NCBI RefSeq assembly: GCF_019734195.1
Contig: NZ_JAASHM010000018.1
Location: 1 to 64,000, forward strand
Direction of reading: 5' to 3'
Source of the DNA: Clostridium sp. K13
GTDB lineage: Bacteria > Bacillota > Clostridia > Clostridiales > Clostridiaceae
Length of the DNA stretch: 64,000 nucleotides
This document shows, piece after piece, positions 1-8,261 of this stretch (the first letter of the stretch is position 1; each line of letters starts with the position of its first letter). The notes beneath the pieces are model-generated. The model had not been told where the DNA came from. It was given only the letters and a program-made list of their open reading frames with translations, and did not search any database. Position numbers and translations under genes: made by a program.

Positions 1-14
1 CTTCCCATAAAAAT

Positions 15-72
15 TGCTCCCTCTATAGTAATGACAGTTTTATTATTTTAACTGTCTACTATAAAGGGAGCA
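15..72. terminator. Long hairpin, probable terminator of an upstream gene
   Basis: Arms at about 15-39 and 50-72 pair over roughly 22 positions (outer CTCCCT with AGGGAG, inner GACAGTT with AACTGTC). A run of five T follows only on the minus strand, so it could end a minus-strand transcript or be bidirectional. No gene lies between it and the window edge. Confidence 0.5.
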
Positions 73-149
73 TATCAATATAGGTATATGTTGCTTTTTA
101 TATTCAATTAATTATATATATATCATGAAAAATAGAATTTTAAAATAAC

Positions 150-171
150 ATCTAACATTTAACCATGTTTT
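150..171 (+). promoter_or_regulatory. Regulatory motif shared with the ABC importer promoter (copy 1)
   Basis: This 22-bp stretch begins ATCTAACATTTA and ends CATGTTTT. It matches 20 of 22 bases with 2837-2858, upstream of the sugar-binding protein. Both copies stand about 105-130 bp ahead of a sugar transport gene, and an AraC-type regulator gene lies between the two units, so it is a candidate AraC operator. The rest of 73-299 is AT-rich leader with no other gene. Confidence 0.5.
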
Positions 172-299
172 GAAAACATTAACGCGTTTTAAATAGGAAG
201 AAATATTTATATAATGTAAGTGTAGAAATCAAAGTAATATTGTTATAATAGTTAAAATTATTAGTAGAATAAAATGTAGTAGTAAAAGGGGAATTAAAT

Positions 300-1658
300 A
301 TGGAATTATCAAAAAAAGTAAGAAGTAGTGAAAGTGACGTTTCAATGAAAACGTTAATTTCTTTTGGAATTGGGAGTCTAGGAAATAATATTATATGTGC
401 TTTAATAGGTACTTATTTAACAATTTATTTAACAGATAGTTTTGGAATAAGTGCAGCAGCAGTTGGTACATTATTTTTAGTAGCAAGAATAATAGATGCT
501 ATAACAGATCCTATTATGGGAATGATTGTTGATAACACAAAATCTAAAATGGGAAAAAGTAGACCTTATCTTTTATTTGTACCAATTTTTATGGGAATAG
601 CAACAATAATGTGTTTTTCATCTCCTAATTTAAGCGATACAGGAAAAATAGTTTGGGTATATGTTTCTTATATATTATGGGGTATATGTTTTACAGCTAT
701 GGATACACCATATTGGTCACTATCTGCAAATATAACGCAATCAGCTCAAGGTAGAACAAAAATAATAACTTCAGCAAGAACTATTGCCTTTGGTGGAAGT
801 TTAGTAGTGTCAGTATTTACGCTTCCTTTAGTAGCTAAGTTTGGAAATTGGACAATAGTAGCAGCGGTATATTCTATAACAGCAGCTATTTGTACATGGA
901 TTACTGTATTAGGTGTTAGAGAAATAAATACAGATAGAAAGCCACAAAAACAAGGATTAAAACAATTAAAAGAATTGTTTAGAACTAATAAACCATTAAG
1001 AATAGTATTAATATCTATGTTAATGTTAGAAATAACTTATGCTTTAAGAAATGGTTTTTCAATATACTATATAAAATATAATTTTAATGCAGAAGTTTAT
1101 ATACCAGTAGTAACAGGAATTAGTATAGTATCAGGGATGATTGGTGGAATATGTACACCAGCTATAACTAAAAAACTTGGTAAAAGAAAGACAGCATTAT
1201 TTGGAATTGCAATTAATGCTCTTGGATTTTTATCAATATTTTTATTAAAGTATTCTAATTTAACAATGTTATTAGTAATAAATACTGTTATGGGACTTGC
1301 AGAGGGAGCTGCTAATATATCTTTAGCATCAATGGTTGCAGATTGTGTTGAATATGGTGAGTGGAAGACTGGTAAGAGATCTGAAGGTATGATATTTTCA
1401 TCAAATATTTTCAAAACAAAACTTGCAAGTGCAATAGGTGGAGCATTATGTGGATATGTATTAGCTTTTGTTGGATATGAAGCAAATGCAGCACAAACAG
1501 TAACTACACTTAATGGAATACACTTAATGTATTCAATAGTACCAGGAATAATTGCAGTATTTAGCATAATATCATTAAGAAGATATAATTTAAGTGAAAA
1601 AGAATATGAAGCAATATTGGAAGATTTAAATAATGGTGAAACAATAAAAACAGCATAA
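300..1658 (+). CDS. Sugar:cation symporter of the GPH (MFS) family
   Basis: Polytopic membrane protein of 452 residues with about 12 hydrophobic segments. It carries the GPH (glycoside-pentoside-hexuronide:cation symporter) signature near residues 60-90: DAITDPIMG, then DNTKSKMGKSRPYL. Family members import mono- or oligosaccharides, often glycosides, with Na+ or H+. The length is normal for the family. The start follows AAAAGGGG at a good distance. It converges on an AraC-type regulator whose gene shares its terminator, and its leader shares a motif with the ABC sugar importer at 2963, so both uptake systems may answer to the same regulator. The substrate cannot be read from sequence. Confidence 0.88.
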   Translation: MELSKKVRSSESDVSMKTLISFGIGSLGNNIICALIGTYLTIYLTDSFGISAAAVGTLFLVARIIDAITDPIMGMIVDNTKSKMGKSRPYLLFVPIFMGIATIMCFSSPNLSDTGKIVWVYVSYILWGICFTAMDTPYWSLSANITQSAQGRTKIITSARTIAFGGSLVVSVFTLPLVAKFGNWTIVAAVYSITAAICTWITVLGVREINTDRKPQKQGLKQLKELFRTNKPLRIVLISMLMLEITYALRNGFSIYYIKYNFNAEVYIPVVTGISIVSGMIGGICTPAITKKLGKRKTALFGIAINALGFLSIFLLKYSNLTMLLVINTVMGLAEGAANISLASMVADCVEYGEWKTGKRSEGMIFSSNIFKTKLASAIGGALCGYVLAFVGYEANAAQTVTTLNGIHLMYSIVPGIIAVFSIISLRRYNLSEKEYEAILEDLNNGETIKTA

Positions 1659-1666
1659 GAGTTAAT

Positions 1667-1710
1667 AAAAAGTGGATTTGTAATATCACAATATTACAAA
1701 TCTACTTTTT
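1667..1710. terminator. Bidirectional terminator between the symporter and AraC genes
   Basis: Near-perfect hairpin (AAAAAGTGGATTTGTAAT pairing with its complement at about 1690-1710). A flanks the left arm and T the right arm, so it can serve both convergent genes. The right arm overlaps the stop codon of the AraC gene. Confidence 0.8.
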
Positions 1711-2575
1711 AGTTGATTTCATTAGATAATAAATATTTTTCTGTAGTTTCCTTTTTTGTATTTCTATATTCTTTAGGACTAACACCTTTTATTTTTTTAA
1801 AGGTTTTAGAAAAGGCTAAAGGGTCGCTATATCCACATGAATAAGCAATATTAGATATTGGCAAATCTGTATTATATAATAGCTCAGCTGCCTTAGTTAT
1901 TCTAAATTTCATTAAAAATTTTTGAGGTGACATATTTAAGTTGCTTTGAAAAATAGAAGTTAAATAGCTTCTATTTAAACAAATGTAATCAGCTATATCA
2001 GTTACTTTAATTGGATTGTGATAGTTGTTTTGTATAAATTCAATTGCTTTATTTATATAATTATTAGTATTTTCTTCTTTTGTTAGTAAAGATGCATCTT
2101 TTCTATCTTCGGATAATTTTGAGAAAAATAAGTATAATAAACCTTCAATTTTAAAGGCATCAGAATCAGACATTTTATGATGTTTTAGCATCTCTAATAC
2201 ATAGTTTTTCAATGAATCATCTTTATCATAAGTAAAAATTAAATGCTCATTATCTAACCCAACTGAATTTAAATAAAGCTTTACTTTATCACCATCAATT
2301 CCAATCCATAAGTATGTCCAAGGATCATCTTTATCAGCTTGATAAAAAGTTACAACATTTGGTTCAATTAAAAATCCTTGATTTTTAGTTACTGTGTATT
2401 TATTATCGTTTACGTAATAATAACCCTTTCCATCTAGAACATAATGAATTAAATAATTTGGTCTAACGGCAGGTCCAAATGAGTAGAGTGGAGCACATTG
2501 TTCTAATCCACAATAACAAAGATATAAGTCGGTAAAATGACTATTATTATTTTCTAAAAAATATATATCTAACAT
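1709..2575 (-). CDS. AraC-family transcriptional regulator
   Basis: About 288 residues. The N-terminal half is a cupin-like AraC sensor domain (FGPAVRPNYLIHYVLDGKGYY, typical sugar-responsive type). The C-terminal ~100 residues hold the double helix-turn-helix: first helix pair around DIADYICLNRSYLTSIF, second around ISNIAYSCGYSDPLAFSKTF, ending in GVSPKEYR. The reading frame is open seven codons further upstream, but AGGAG stands five bases before the ATG at 2575, so that start is chosen. Its place between two sugar uptake units suggests it controls them. Ligand unknown. Confidence 0.88.
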   Translation of the reverse strand: MLDIYFLENNNSHFTDLYLCYCGLEQCAPLYSFGPAVRPNYLIHYVLDGKGYYYVNDNKYTVTKNQGFLIEPNVVTFYQADKDDPWTYLWIGIDGDKVKLYLNSVGLDNEHLIFTYDKDDSLKNYVLEMLKHHKMSDSDAFKIEGLLYLFFSKLSEDRKDASLLTKEENTNNYINKAIEFIQNNYHNPIKVTDIADYICLNRSYLTSIFQSNLNMSPQKFLMKFRITKAAELLYNTDLPISNIAYSCGYSDPLAFSKTFKKIKGVSPKEYRNTKKETTEKYLLSNEIN

Positions 2576-2625
2576 AAGTTCTCCTAAATCTAACATTAAG
2601 CCATAGCTTTATAATAGTGTCATAT

Positions 2626-2683
2626 ATAATATTATTTTAGAAAATAATATAATTCAAGTGGTTATTTTCTAAAATAATATTAT
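2626..2683. promoter_or_regulatory. Perfect 22-bp inverted repeat upstream of the AraC gene
   Basis: Arms 2626-2647 and 2662-2683 are exact reverse complements, separated by 14 bases. Each arm contains a near-palindrome around TTTTAGAAAA or TTTTCTAAAA. It lies 50-110 bp upstream of the AraC start, in the divergent region before the ABC importer. It may be a paired operator or a cruciform-prone site; there is no U-tract typical of a terminator. Confidence 0.5.
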
Positions 2684-2836
2684 TTTTAATTTTACTTTTT
2701 ATCGAATATAAGTTAATGTTAATTAACTATGACAGAGGAAATAATAAGCAGGAATGTGTTAAAAAATGGAAATATAGTGCAAGTATATAATAAAAATATA
2801 GAGTATAATATGAGTTAAAGTATCTCGAGATAATAA

Positions 2837-2858
2837 ATCTAACATTTAGACATGTTTT
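2837..2858 (+). promoter_or_regulatory. Regulatory motif shared with the symporter promoter (copy 2)
   Basis: Second copy of the 22-bp motif at 150-171, with two mismatches in the centre (GA instead of AC). It lies 105 bp upstream of the binding-protein start. Candidate site for the neighbouring AraC-type regulator. Confidence 0.5.
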
Positions 2859-2908
2859 AATTACATCTATCTATTTAGAAATTAAGTAAAAAGATTTAAA
2901 ATAATAAA

Positions 2909-2922
2909 TGTAAACGATATAT
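2909..2922 (+). promoter_or_regulatory. Candidate catabolite-response (cre) element
   Basis: TGTAAACGATATAT fits the CcpA cre consensus TGWAANCGNTNWCA at 12 of 14 positions. It sits 40 bp before the start of a sugar ABC importer, where glucose repression would be expected. It is a match by eye only. Confidence 0.35.
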
Positions 2923-2962
2923 GAAATGGTTTATATAGAATGATTTTGAGAGGGATGAGGTA

Positions 2963-4216
2963 ATGAAAAAGAAAGTAGTTATGGCAACAATTTTAGTAGC
3001 AACTTCAATAGTAACAACATTTTTCACAGGATGTTCAAGTAATGTTGGAACAAGTAAAGATAAAAAGCAAATTGTGTTTTTTAGCAACAAAATAGAAGCT
3101 GTAGATACCTATAAAAAGCTAGTAGAAAAGTTTGAACATGAAAATCCAGATATAGATGTAGTTGTAAGTGCACCGCCAGATGCAACAACAGTACTAAAAA
3201 CTAGGTTAGTTAAAGGAGATGCACCAAATATTATTTCCTTATCTGCAGATAGAACTTTTGCAGATTTTGTAGATGCTAATATATTAGAAGATTTAAGTGG
3301 TAAAATAGACTTTGATGTAATTGACCCAGTTTATAGTCAAATGTTAAAAGATCTTGAATTAGAAAAGGTTGAAGGAAATTTTGGTGTCCCATATGCATTA
3401 AATGCAAGTGGAGTTATATATAATAAGGATATTTTTGAAAAGTTAAATTTATCTATTCCAAAGACGTGGGATGAGTTTATAAATGTTGCAAAAATAGTAA
3501 AAGATAATGGTATAATACCTTTTTATTTTACATTAAAGGATTCTTGGACTTCATTGCCACCTTGGAATACTATAGCTAGTACTTTAGTTAGTAGTGATTC
3601 TTTTCAAAAAATAAATAATTTAGAAACTACATTTAATGAGCTTTATGATGAGACAACAGATAAAATAATTCAATTAATGGATTATGGACATTCAGATAAT
3701 TTTGGAGTGGGATATAATGATGGTAATACTGCTTTTGCTCAAGGAGAAACAGCAATGTATCTTCAAGGAAGTTATGCAATAGCACCAATATTAACAGTAA
3801 ATCCAAATTTAAATTTGGGAATGTTCCCATTACCAGCATCTAATAACGAAGAAGAAAATAAATTAGTTTCAGGTGTAGATGTTTATTTTGCAATTCCAAA
3901 GGACTCTAAGAATAAAGAAGAAAGTATAAGATTTATAAACTTTTTATTAAGAGAAGAGAATGCTAAAACATATATTGATGAACAATGTGCATTTTCAGCA
4001 GTTAAGGGAGTAAAACAAGAAGATTCTAAATTTGAAGCTTTTGATGAATTTTTTAAAAATTCAAGAGTTGTAGATTTCCAAGATCATTTCTATCCAGCTG
4101 AATTACCAGCAGGAGATATGGTTCAAACATATTTATTAGATGGAGATAAAGATAAATTCTTAAATAATTTTCAAAAAGAATGGTTAAAAGCAAATAGACA
4201 ATATATTAAGAAATAG
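2963..4216 (+). CDS. ABC transporter sugar-binding lipoprotein (family 1)
   Basis: 417 residues. A lipoprotein signal peptide (residues 1-24) ends in a lipobox, FFTGC, so the mature protein should be lipid-anchored at Cys24 outside the membrane. The rest follows the family 1 carbohydrate-binding pattern (IVFFSNK, KLVEKFEHENPDI, then YNKDIFEKLNLSIPKTWDEF and the late segment GVDVYFAIPKDSKNKEESIRF). It hands sugar to the two permeases that follow at once (18-bp gap, then a 1-bp overlap). No ATPase gene is present here, so a shared MsmX/UgpC-type ATPase encoded elsewhere must energise the system. Substrate unknown; an oligosaccharide is likely. Confidence 0.9.
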   Translation: MKKKVVMATILVATSIVTTFFTGCSSNVGTSKDKKQIVFFSNKIEAVDTYKKLVEKFEHENPDIDVVVSAPPDATTVLKTRLVKGDAPNIISLSADRTFADFVDANILEDLSGKIDFDVIDPVYSQMLKDLELEKVEGNFGVPYALNASGVIYNKDIFEKLNLSIPKTWDEFINVAKIVKDNGIIPFYFTLKDSWTSLPPWNTIASTLVSSDSFQKINNLETTFNELYDETTDKIIQLMDYGHSDNFGVGYNDGNTAFAQGETAMYLQGSYAIAPILTVNPNLNLGMFPLPASNNEEENKLVSGVDVYFAIPKDSKNKEESIRFINFLLREENAKTYIDEQCAFSAVKGVKQEDSKFEAFDEFFKNSRVVDFQDHFYPAELPAGDMVQTYLLDGDKDKFLNNFQKEWLKANRQYIKK

Positions 4217-4234
4217 TATAGAAGGTGATTAGAG

Positions 4235-5098
4235 ATGAAAAAAAGAGATAGGTTTTTTCTATGTACAATAATACCAATGATAGTTGTATTTTTCTTATTC
4301 CATACGTTCCCATTATTGAAAGGTGTAATGTATAGCTTCACTAATTTTAGAGGGTTTGGAGATTTCGACTTTGTTGGACTAATGAATTTTAAGGACTTAT
4401 TTACTGACTCAAGAGTATTAAATTCATATATGTTTACATTTAAGTTTGCTATAGTTGCAACAATAATTGTTAATATAATAAGTTTAGCTTTAGCGTTAGC
4501 ATTAAATTCTAAAATTAAATTTAAAACTACTTTAAGAGGTTTATATTTTTTACCTAATATATTAGGTGGTTTAATTGTAGGATATATATTTAATTATATT
4601 TTTACTTTTATAATTCCTAAAGTTGGACAAATTATGGGCAGTGAAGTTTTTAGTAAAAGTATTTTAGGGAGTACAAATTTAGCGTGGATAGCGGTGGTAA
4701 TAGTAGCTTCTTGGCAAGCGATTGCATTCAATACTATAATTTATATTTCTGGTCTTCAAACTATTCCAGATGATGTTTATGAGGCAAGTGGAATTGATGG
4801 AGCAGGTAAATGGCTACAATTTAGAAAAATTACATTCCCATTAATTGCACCATTCTTTACAATTAATATGGTTTTATGTATGAAAAACTTCTTGATGGTA
4901 TTTGATCAAATTATGTCACTAACAGGAGGAGGACCTGCACAATCAACGGAATCAATCTCTATGCTTATATATAAAGCGGGATTTGGGGGAAGTCAATTTG
5001 GATATCAATCAGCAAATTCTGTTATATACTTTATAGTTATTGTAGCTATATCATTATTCCAAATTAAAGTATTAGAGAAGAGGGAGGTACAACTATAA
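4235..5098 (+). CDS. ABC sugar transporter permease (MalF/UgpA type)
   Basis: 287 residues with six predicted membrane helices. The cytoplasmic EAA loop, which contacts the ATPase, is seen around VYEASGIDGAGKWLQFRKITFPLI. It belongs to the binding-protein-dependent transport inner membrane family. The gene follows the binding lipoprotein by 18 bp and overlaps the next permease by one base (TAATG), indicating translational coupling within one operon. Confidence 0.92.
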   Translation: MKKRDRFFLCTIIPMIVVFFLFHTFPLLKGVMYSFTNFRGFGDFDFVGLMNFKDLFTDSRVLNSYMFTFKFAIVATIIVNIISLALALALNSKIKFKTTLRGLYFLPNILGGLIVGYIFNYIFTFIIPKVGQIMGSEVFSKSILGSTNLAWIAVVIVASWQAIAFNTIIYISGLQTIPDDVYEASGIDGAGKWLQFRKITFPLIAPFFTINMVLCMKNFLMVFDQIMSLTGGGPAQSTESISMLIYKAGFGGSQFGYQSANSVIYFIVIVAISLFQIKVLEKREVQL

Positions 5099-5982
5099 TG
5101 GCAGAAGTAAGTTTAAAACCTAATAATATAGTTAAATCAAAGAAAAAATCTTTAATAAAAAAACAAGATGGAAAAGTTAATTGGCCAATTACTATATTAC
5201 TTATAGTTTGTTCATTAACAATATTATTTCCACTTTATATAACAATAGTTATAGCTTTTAAACAACCATCTGAAATGATGGGAAATGTATTATCATTACC
5301 TGAAAAATGGAATTTTGGTAATTTTGCACAGGCGATTGAAATGACTAATTTCTTTCATACAATAATGAATAGTTTTATTATAACAGCTGGAGCAGTAGTA
5401 GTAACTATAGTTACAAATTCATTAGTTGCATATGTTATTGCTAGAAATATGCATAAGAAATTTTATAAGTTTGTATACTTCTATTTTGTAAGTGCAATGT
5501 TTGTACCATTTTCAATGTTAATGTTACCTTTAGTTAAACAGGTAAGTTTCTTTAATTTAGATAATAAGCTTGGAATGATAATTTTATATATGGTATTTGG
5601 TATGTCAATGAATACTTTGCTTTATGTTGGGTATTTAAAGAATATACCACTAGAGTTAGAAGAAGCTGCTTATGTTGATGGAGCTAAGCAATGGACAGTA
5701 TTCTGGAAGATTATATTCCCTTTATTAAAGCCTATGCATGCAACGGTTGGAATAATGACAGCTCTTTGGGCTTGGAATGATGTAATGATGCCTCTTGTAA
5801 TACTAAGTGAACAAAGTGCAGCAACTTTACCATTAGCTCAATATATATTCCAATCAAAATTTGGAACAAACTATAATGTAGCATTTGCATCTTATCTTTT
5901 AGCATTATTACCTTTATTAGTATTCTACTTATTTGCTCAAAAATGGATTATAAATGGAGTAACTAAGGGAGCAATTAAATAA
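5098..5982 (+). CDS. ABC sugar transporter permease (MalG/AraQ type)
   Basis: 294 residues with a cytoplasmic Lys-rich N-terminus of about 25 residues and six membrane helices. The EAA loop reads LELEEAAYVDGAKQWTVF, and the C-terminus has the family ending FAQKWIINGVTKGAIK. It pairs with the preceding permease to form the membrane channel of the importer. It is the last gene of the three-gene operon and is followed by a terminator. Confidence 0.92.
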   Translation: MAEVSLKPNNIVKSKKKSLIKKQDGKVNWPITILLIVCSLTILFPLYITIVIAFKQPSEMMGNVLSLPEKWNFGNFAQAIEMTNFFHTIMNSFIITAGAVVVTIVTNSLVAYVIARNMHKKFYKFVYFYFVSAMFVPFSMLMLPLVKQVSFFNLDNKLGMIILYMVFGMSMNTLLYVGYLKNIPLELEEAAYVDGAKQWTVFWKIIFPLLKPMHATVGIMTALWAWNDVMMPLVILSEQSAATLPLAQYIFQSKFGTNYNVAFASYLLALLPLLVFYLFAQKWIINGVTKGAIK

Positions 5983-5991
5983 AAATTTAAA

Positions 5992-6058
5992 AATAAAACT
6001 TCTATTAAAAAAGTATTTATTAGTTTAAATATAATATTAATAGGGGTTTTATTTTTTT
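5992..6058 (+). terminator. Terminator of the sugar importer operon
   Basis: The AATAAAACTTCTATTA arm pairs with TAATAGGGGTTTTATT about 27 bases later, allowing G-U pairs, and is followed by seven T. Confidence 0.65.
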
Positions 6059-6189
6059 ATAAAAAGTTTTACAAATTATAATATAAGATTTGATAAGGGA
6101 TAGTTTATTGATATATACTGTAATAAAATTTAGATATAAATAAATAGTATAGATTTAGTAAAGAATAATTTATAAAGGAGTAAGTGATT

Positions 6190-7629
6190 ATGTTTAAGTT
6201 TTTAGCTGTTTTAATTCATATTATAAATATACTTACAATAGTTTATATGGTATTTAAGGAAAAGCGTTCAGCAAATAGTATTATAGCTTGGACATTAATC
6301 TTATATATAGCGCCGTATATAGGATTCATAGCATTTTTATTAATTGGAAGAAAAATAAATAATTCTAATATGTTTGGAATTAAAAATGTAGAAATAAAGA
6401 TTTTTGAGAAATATAGTAAGCAAGTTAAAAAAAGAAGTCAATTACAGGTAGAAAGTAATGAGTTGAAAAACATAGATATGATAATGGCATTAGAGGCTAT
6501 GGATTATTCTCCATATAGGAATGATAATGAAGTTCATATGTATTCGGATGGAAAAGAGTTTTTTGAAGAGTTACTAAATAGTATTAATAAAGCAAAGAAA
6601 AGTATAAATATAGAGTTTTATATATTTAAAAATGATGATATAGGAACAAAAATATTAGATGTATTAGAAGAAAAAGCGAAAAGTGGTATTGAGGTTAGAT
6701 TATTATATGATTCTGTTGGAAGTAGATTATTAAATAGAAATGCTTTGAAGAAGTTAAGAGCTGTGGGAGGAAAAACAGGTGAATTTTTTCCCTCTTGGTT
6801 AAAGTTTATAAATCCTAATATGAATTTTAGAAATCATAGAAAGATAGTTGTAATTGATAATAAGGTAGGATTTGTTGGAGGATTTAATGTTGGAGATGAG
6901 TATTTAGGAAAAGATAAGAAGTTTGGATATTGGAGAGATACTCATATTAAATTTAAGGGGAGTGCAGTTAAGGATTTAAACTTAAGATTTTTAGCAGACT
7001 GGAGATATGCAACTAAGGAAGAAGTAGACTTAAGTCCTGTATTAGATATTGATGATGAAAAAAGCACAGATGCTAATATTGGAATGCAAATAGTTTCAAG
7101 TGGGCCAAATTTAAGTGATAGATATGAAATTAAATTGGCATACTTAAAGATGATACAAAAAGCAAAAAAATACATATATATTCAATCACCTTATTTAATT
7201 ATAGATAAAAGCATATCAGATAGCTTAAAGTTAGCATCTACATCAGGTATAGATGTAAGAATAATGCTACCAGGAAAGGGAGACCATCCATTTGTATATT
7301 GGGTAAATTTGGTTAATGCTGGAGATTTGTTGGATTTTGGAGTGAAAATATATCATTATGATAAGAATGCATTTTTACATGCTAAAACTGTAGTTATTGA
7401 TGATGAAATATGTTCAATTGGAACTGCTAATATGGATACCAGAAGTTTTGAATTAAACTTTGAGGTTAATGCTTTTATTTATTCTGAAATCATAGCAAAA
7501 GAGCAAAAAGGTGAGTTTGAAAAGGATATATTAAAATGTGAAGAACTTACACTAGAAAAATATAAGAATAGAAGCAGGGGTGTTAAAGTTAAAGAAGCAA
7601 TTTCAAGATTATTTTCAGATGTGCTGTAA
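6190..7629 (+). CDS. cls: Cardiolipin synthase
   Basis: About 479 residues. Two N-terminal membrane helices are followed by two phospholipase D repeats with HKD motifs: HRKIVVIDNKVGFVGG (about residue 216) and HAKTVVIDDEICSIG (about residue 397). Each supplies the catalytic His and Lys. The enzyme condenses two phosphatidylglycerols into cardiolipin and glycerol at the membrane. Length and layout match bacterial ClsA-type enzymes. The frame could begin at a GTG at 6184, but that lies only 3 bases after AAGGAG; the ATG at 6190 is 9 bases away and is chosen. Likely monocistronic. Confidence 0.93.
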   Translation: MFKFLAVLIHIINILTIVYMVFKEKRSANSIIAWTLILYIAPYIGFIAFLLIGRKINNSNMFGIKNVEIKIFEKYSKQVKKRSQLQVESNELKNIDMIMALEAMDYSPYRNDNEVHMYSDGKEFFEELLNSINKAKKSINIEFYIFKNDDIGTKILDVLEEKAKSGIEVRLLYDSVGSRLLNRNALKKLRAVGGKTGEFFPSWLKFINPNMNFRNHRKIVVIDNKVGFVGGFNVGDEYLGKDKKFGYWRDTHIKFKGSAVKDLNLRFLADWRYATKEEVDLSPVLDIDDEKSTDANIGMQIVSSGPNLSDRYEIKLAYLKMIQKAKKYIYIQSPYLIIDKSISDSLKLASTSGIDVRIMLPGKGDHPFVYWVNLVNAGDLLDFGVKIYHYDKNAFLHAKTVVIDDEICSIGTANMDTRSFELNFEVNAFIYSEIIAKEQKGEFEKDILKCEELTLEKYKNRSRGVKVKEAISRLFSDVL

Positions 7630-7812
7630 CTAAATTGCGAAGCAATTTATTCAAGGTAATAGTGATTAGTGAAGAGTTAAGATTGAAACTACTATGGCAG
7701 TTTATTAAAATATATATTTTTTTAATTCAGCTAAGCTGAATTATTTCCTTAAACTTTTCACTCTTACTTCTTCACTCTTCACTTAATAGATTGCTTCGCA
7801 ATATATTAAGTG
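7627..7812. repeat. Imperfect inverted-repeat element in a convergent gap
   Basis: About 185 bp between two convergent genes. Both ends carry a small hairpin built on ATTGCGAAGCAAT (7634-7646, and its complement at 7790-7802). Inside lie further mirrored tracts: AGTGAAGAGT (7668) against ACTCTTCACT (7773), and the palindrome TAATTCAGCTAAGCTGAATTA (7723-7743). The whole can fold into one long branched structure. The layout resembles a non-autonomous, MITE-like clostridial repeat. The outer hairpin core also occurs as the terminator at 12361. No ORF is present. Confidence 0.6.
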
Positions 7813-8205
7813 TTATTTACTTTCTGATTCTACTTTTTCCATCCAATCTTTTACTTGAGGTGTTAAGCAAGCAACATCATTTGAAGTAACTTTAGAAACA
7901 AATAATAAATCTCTAGAACCGATAGTTGGAGATAATCTATCTAATATTTCCTCAGAATTAAGAGTAGTATCTACAAGGAAAGCTGTAGGCATGAATTGAG
8001 CCCATCTTCCTAAGGTTTCTATTTCAGTGATTAAATCGTAATCTGGATCTCCTCCACATCCACAATTTTCACCATGCTCGTGTTCATGTTCACTTCCACA
8101 TCCACAAGAGTCACTATGTTCATGAGTATGTTCACTTCCACATCCACAATTATCATGATCATGAGAAGTTTGTTGCATATAATATGTAATTAAATGTATA
8201 GCCAT
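7813..8205 (-). CDS. Small Cas2/VapD-like fold protein with a His/Cys-rich insertion
   Basis: 130 residues. A short N-terminal strand (MAIHLITYYM) is followed by about 45 residues made of three repeats of a CGCG-plus-EH/HEH block (NCGCGSEH, SCGCGSEHEHEH, NCGCGGD), which look metal-binding. The remaining ~80 residues (DYDLITEIETLG, RWAQFMPTAFLVDTT, LSPTIGSRDLLFVSKV, DWMEKV) resemble the small 'SinR family' Cas2-like proteins, a ferredoxin-type fold. If so, the His/Cys block sits in the loop between strand 1 and helix 1. No cas genes or CRISPR are nearby, so a CRISPR role is unlikely. Function unknown. It lies just downstream of the LysR gene on the same strand (56-bp gap). Confidence 0.7.
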   Translation of the reverse strand: MAIHLITYYMQQTSHDHDNCGCGSEHTHEHSDSCGCGSEHEHEHGENCGCGGDPDYDLITEIETLGRWAQFMPTAFLVDTTLNSEEILDRLSPTIGSRDLLFVSKVTSNDVACLTPQVKDWMEKVESESK

Positions 8206-8261
8206 AAAGCCACCGCCTTTTTATAATGTATATTTATTGTATATTATATTATATTATATTA

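Noticed and set aside
181..194. AACGCGTTTTAAAT as a cre or LacI site before the symporter
   Set aside because: It mismatches the cre consensus at three or more positions and differs from the AAAACGTTTAA set; too weak to list.
7813..8205. The Cas2-like protein as part of a CRISPR-Cas system
   Set aside because: No repeats, cas1 or effector genes within the window, and the protein carries an unrelated His/Cys block.
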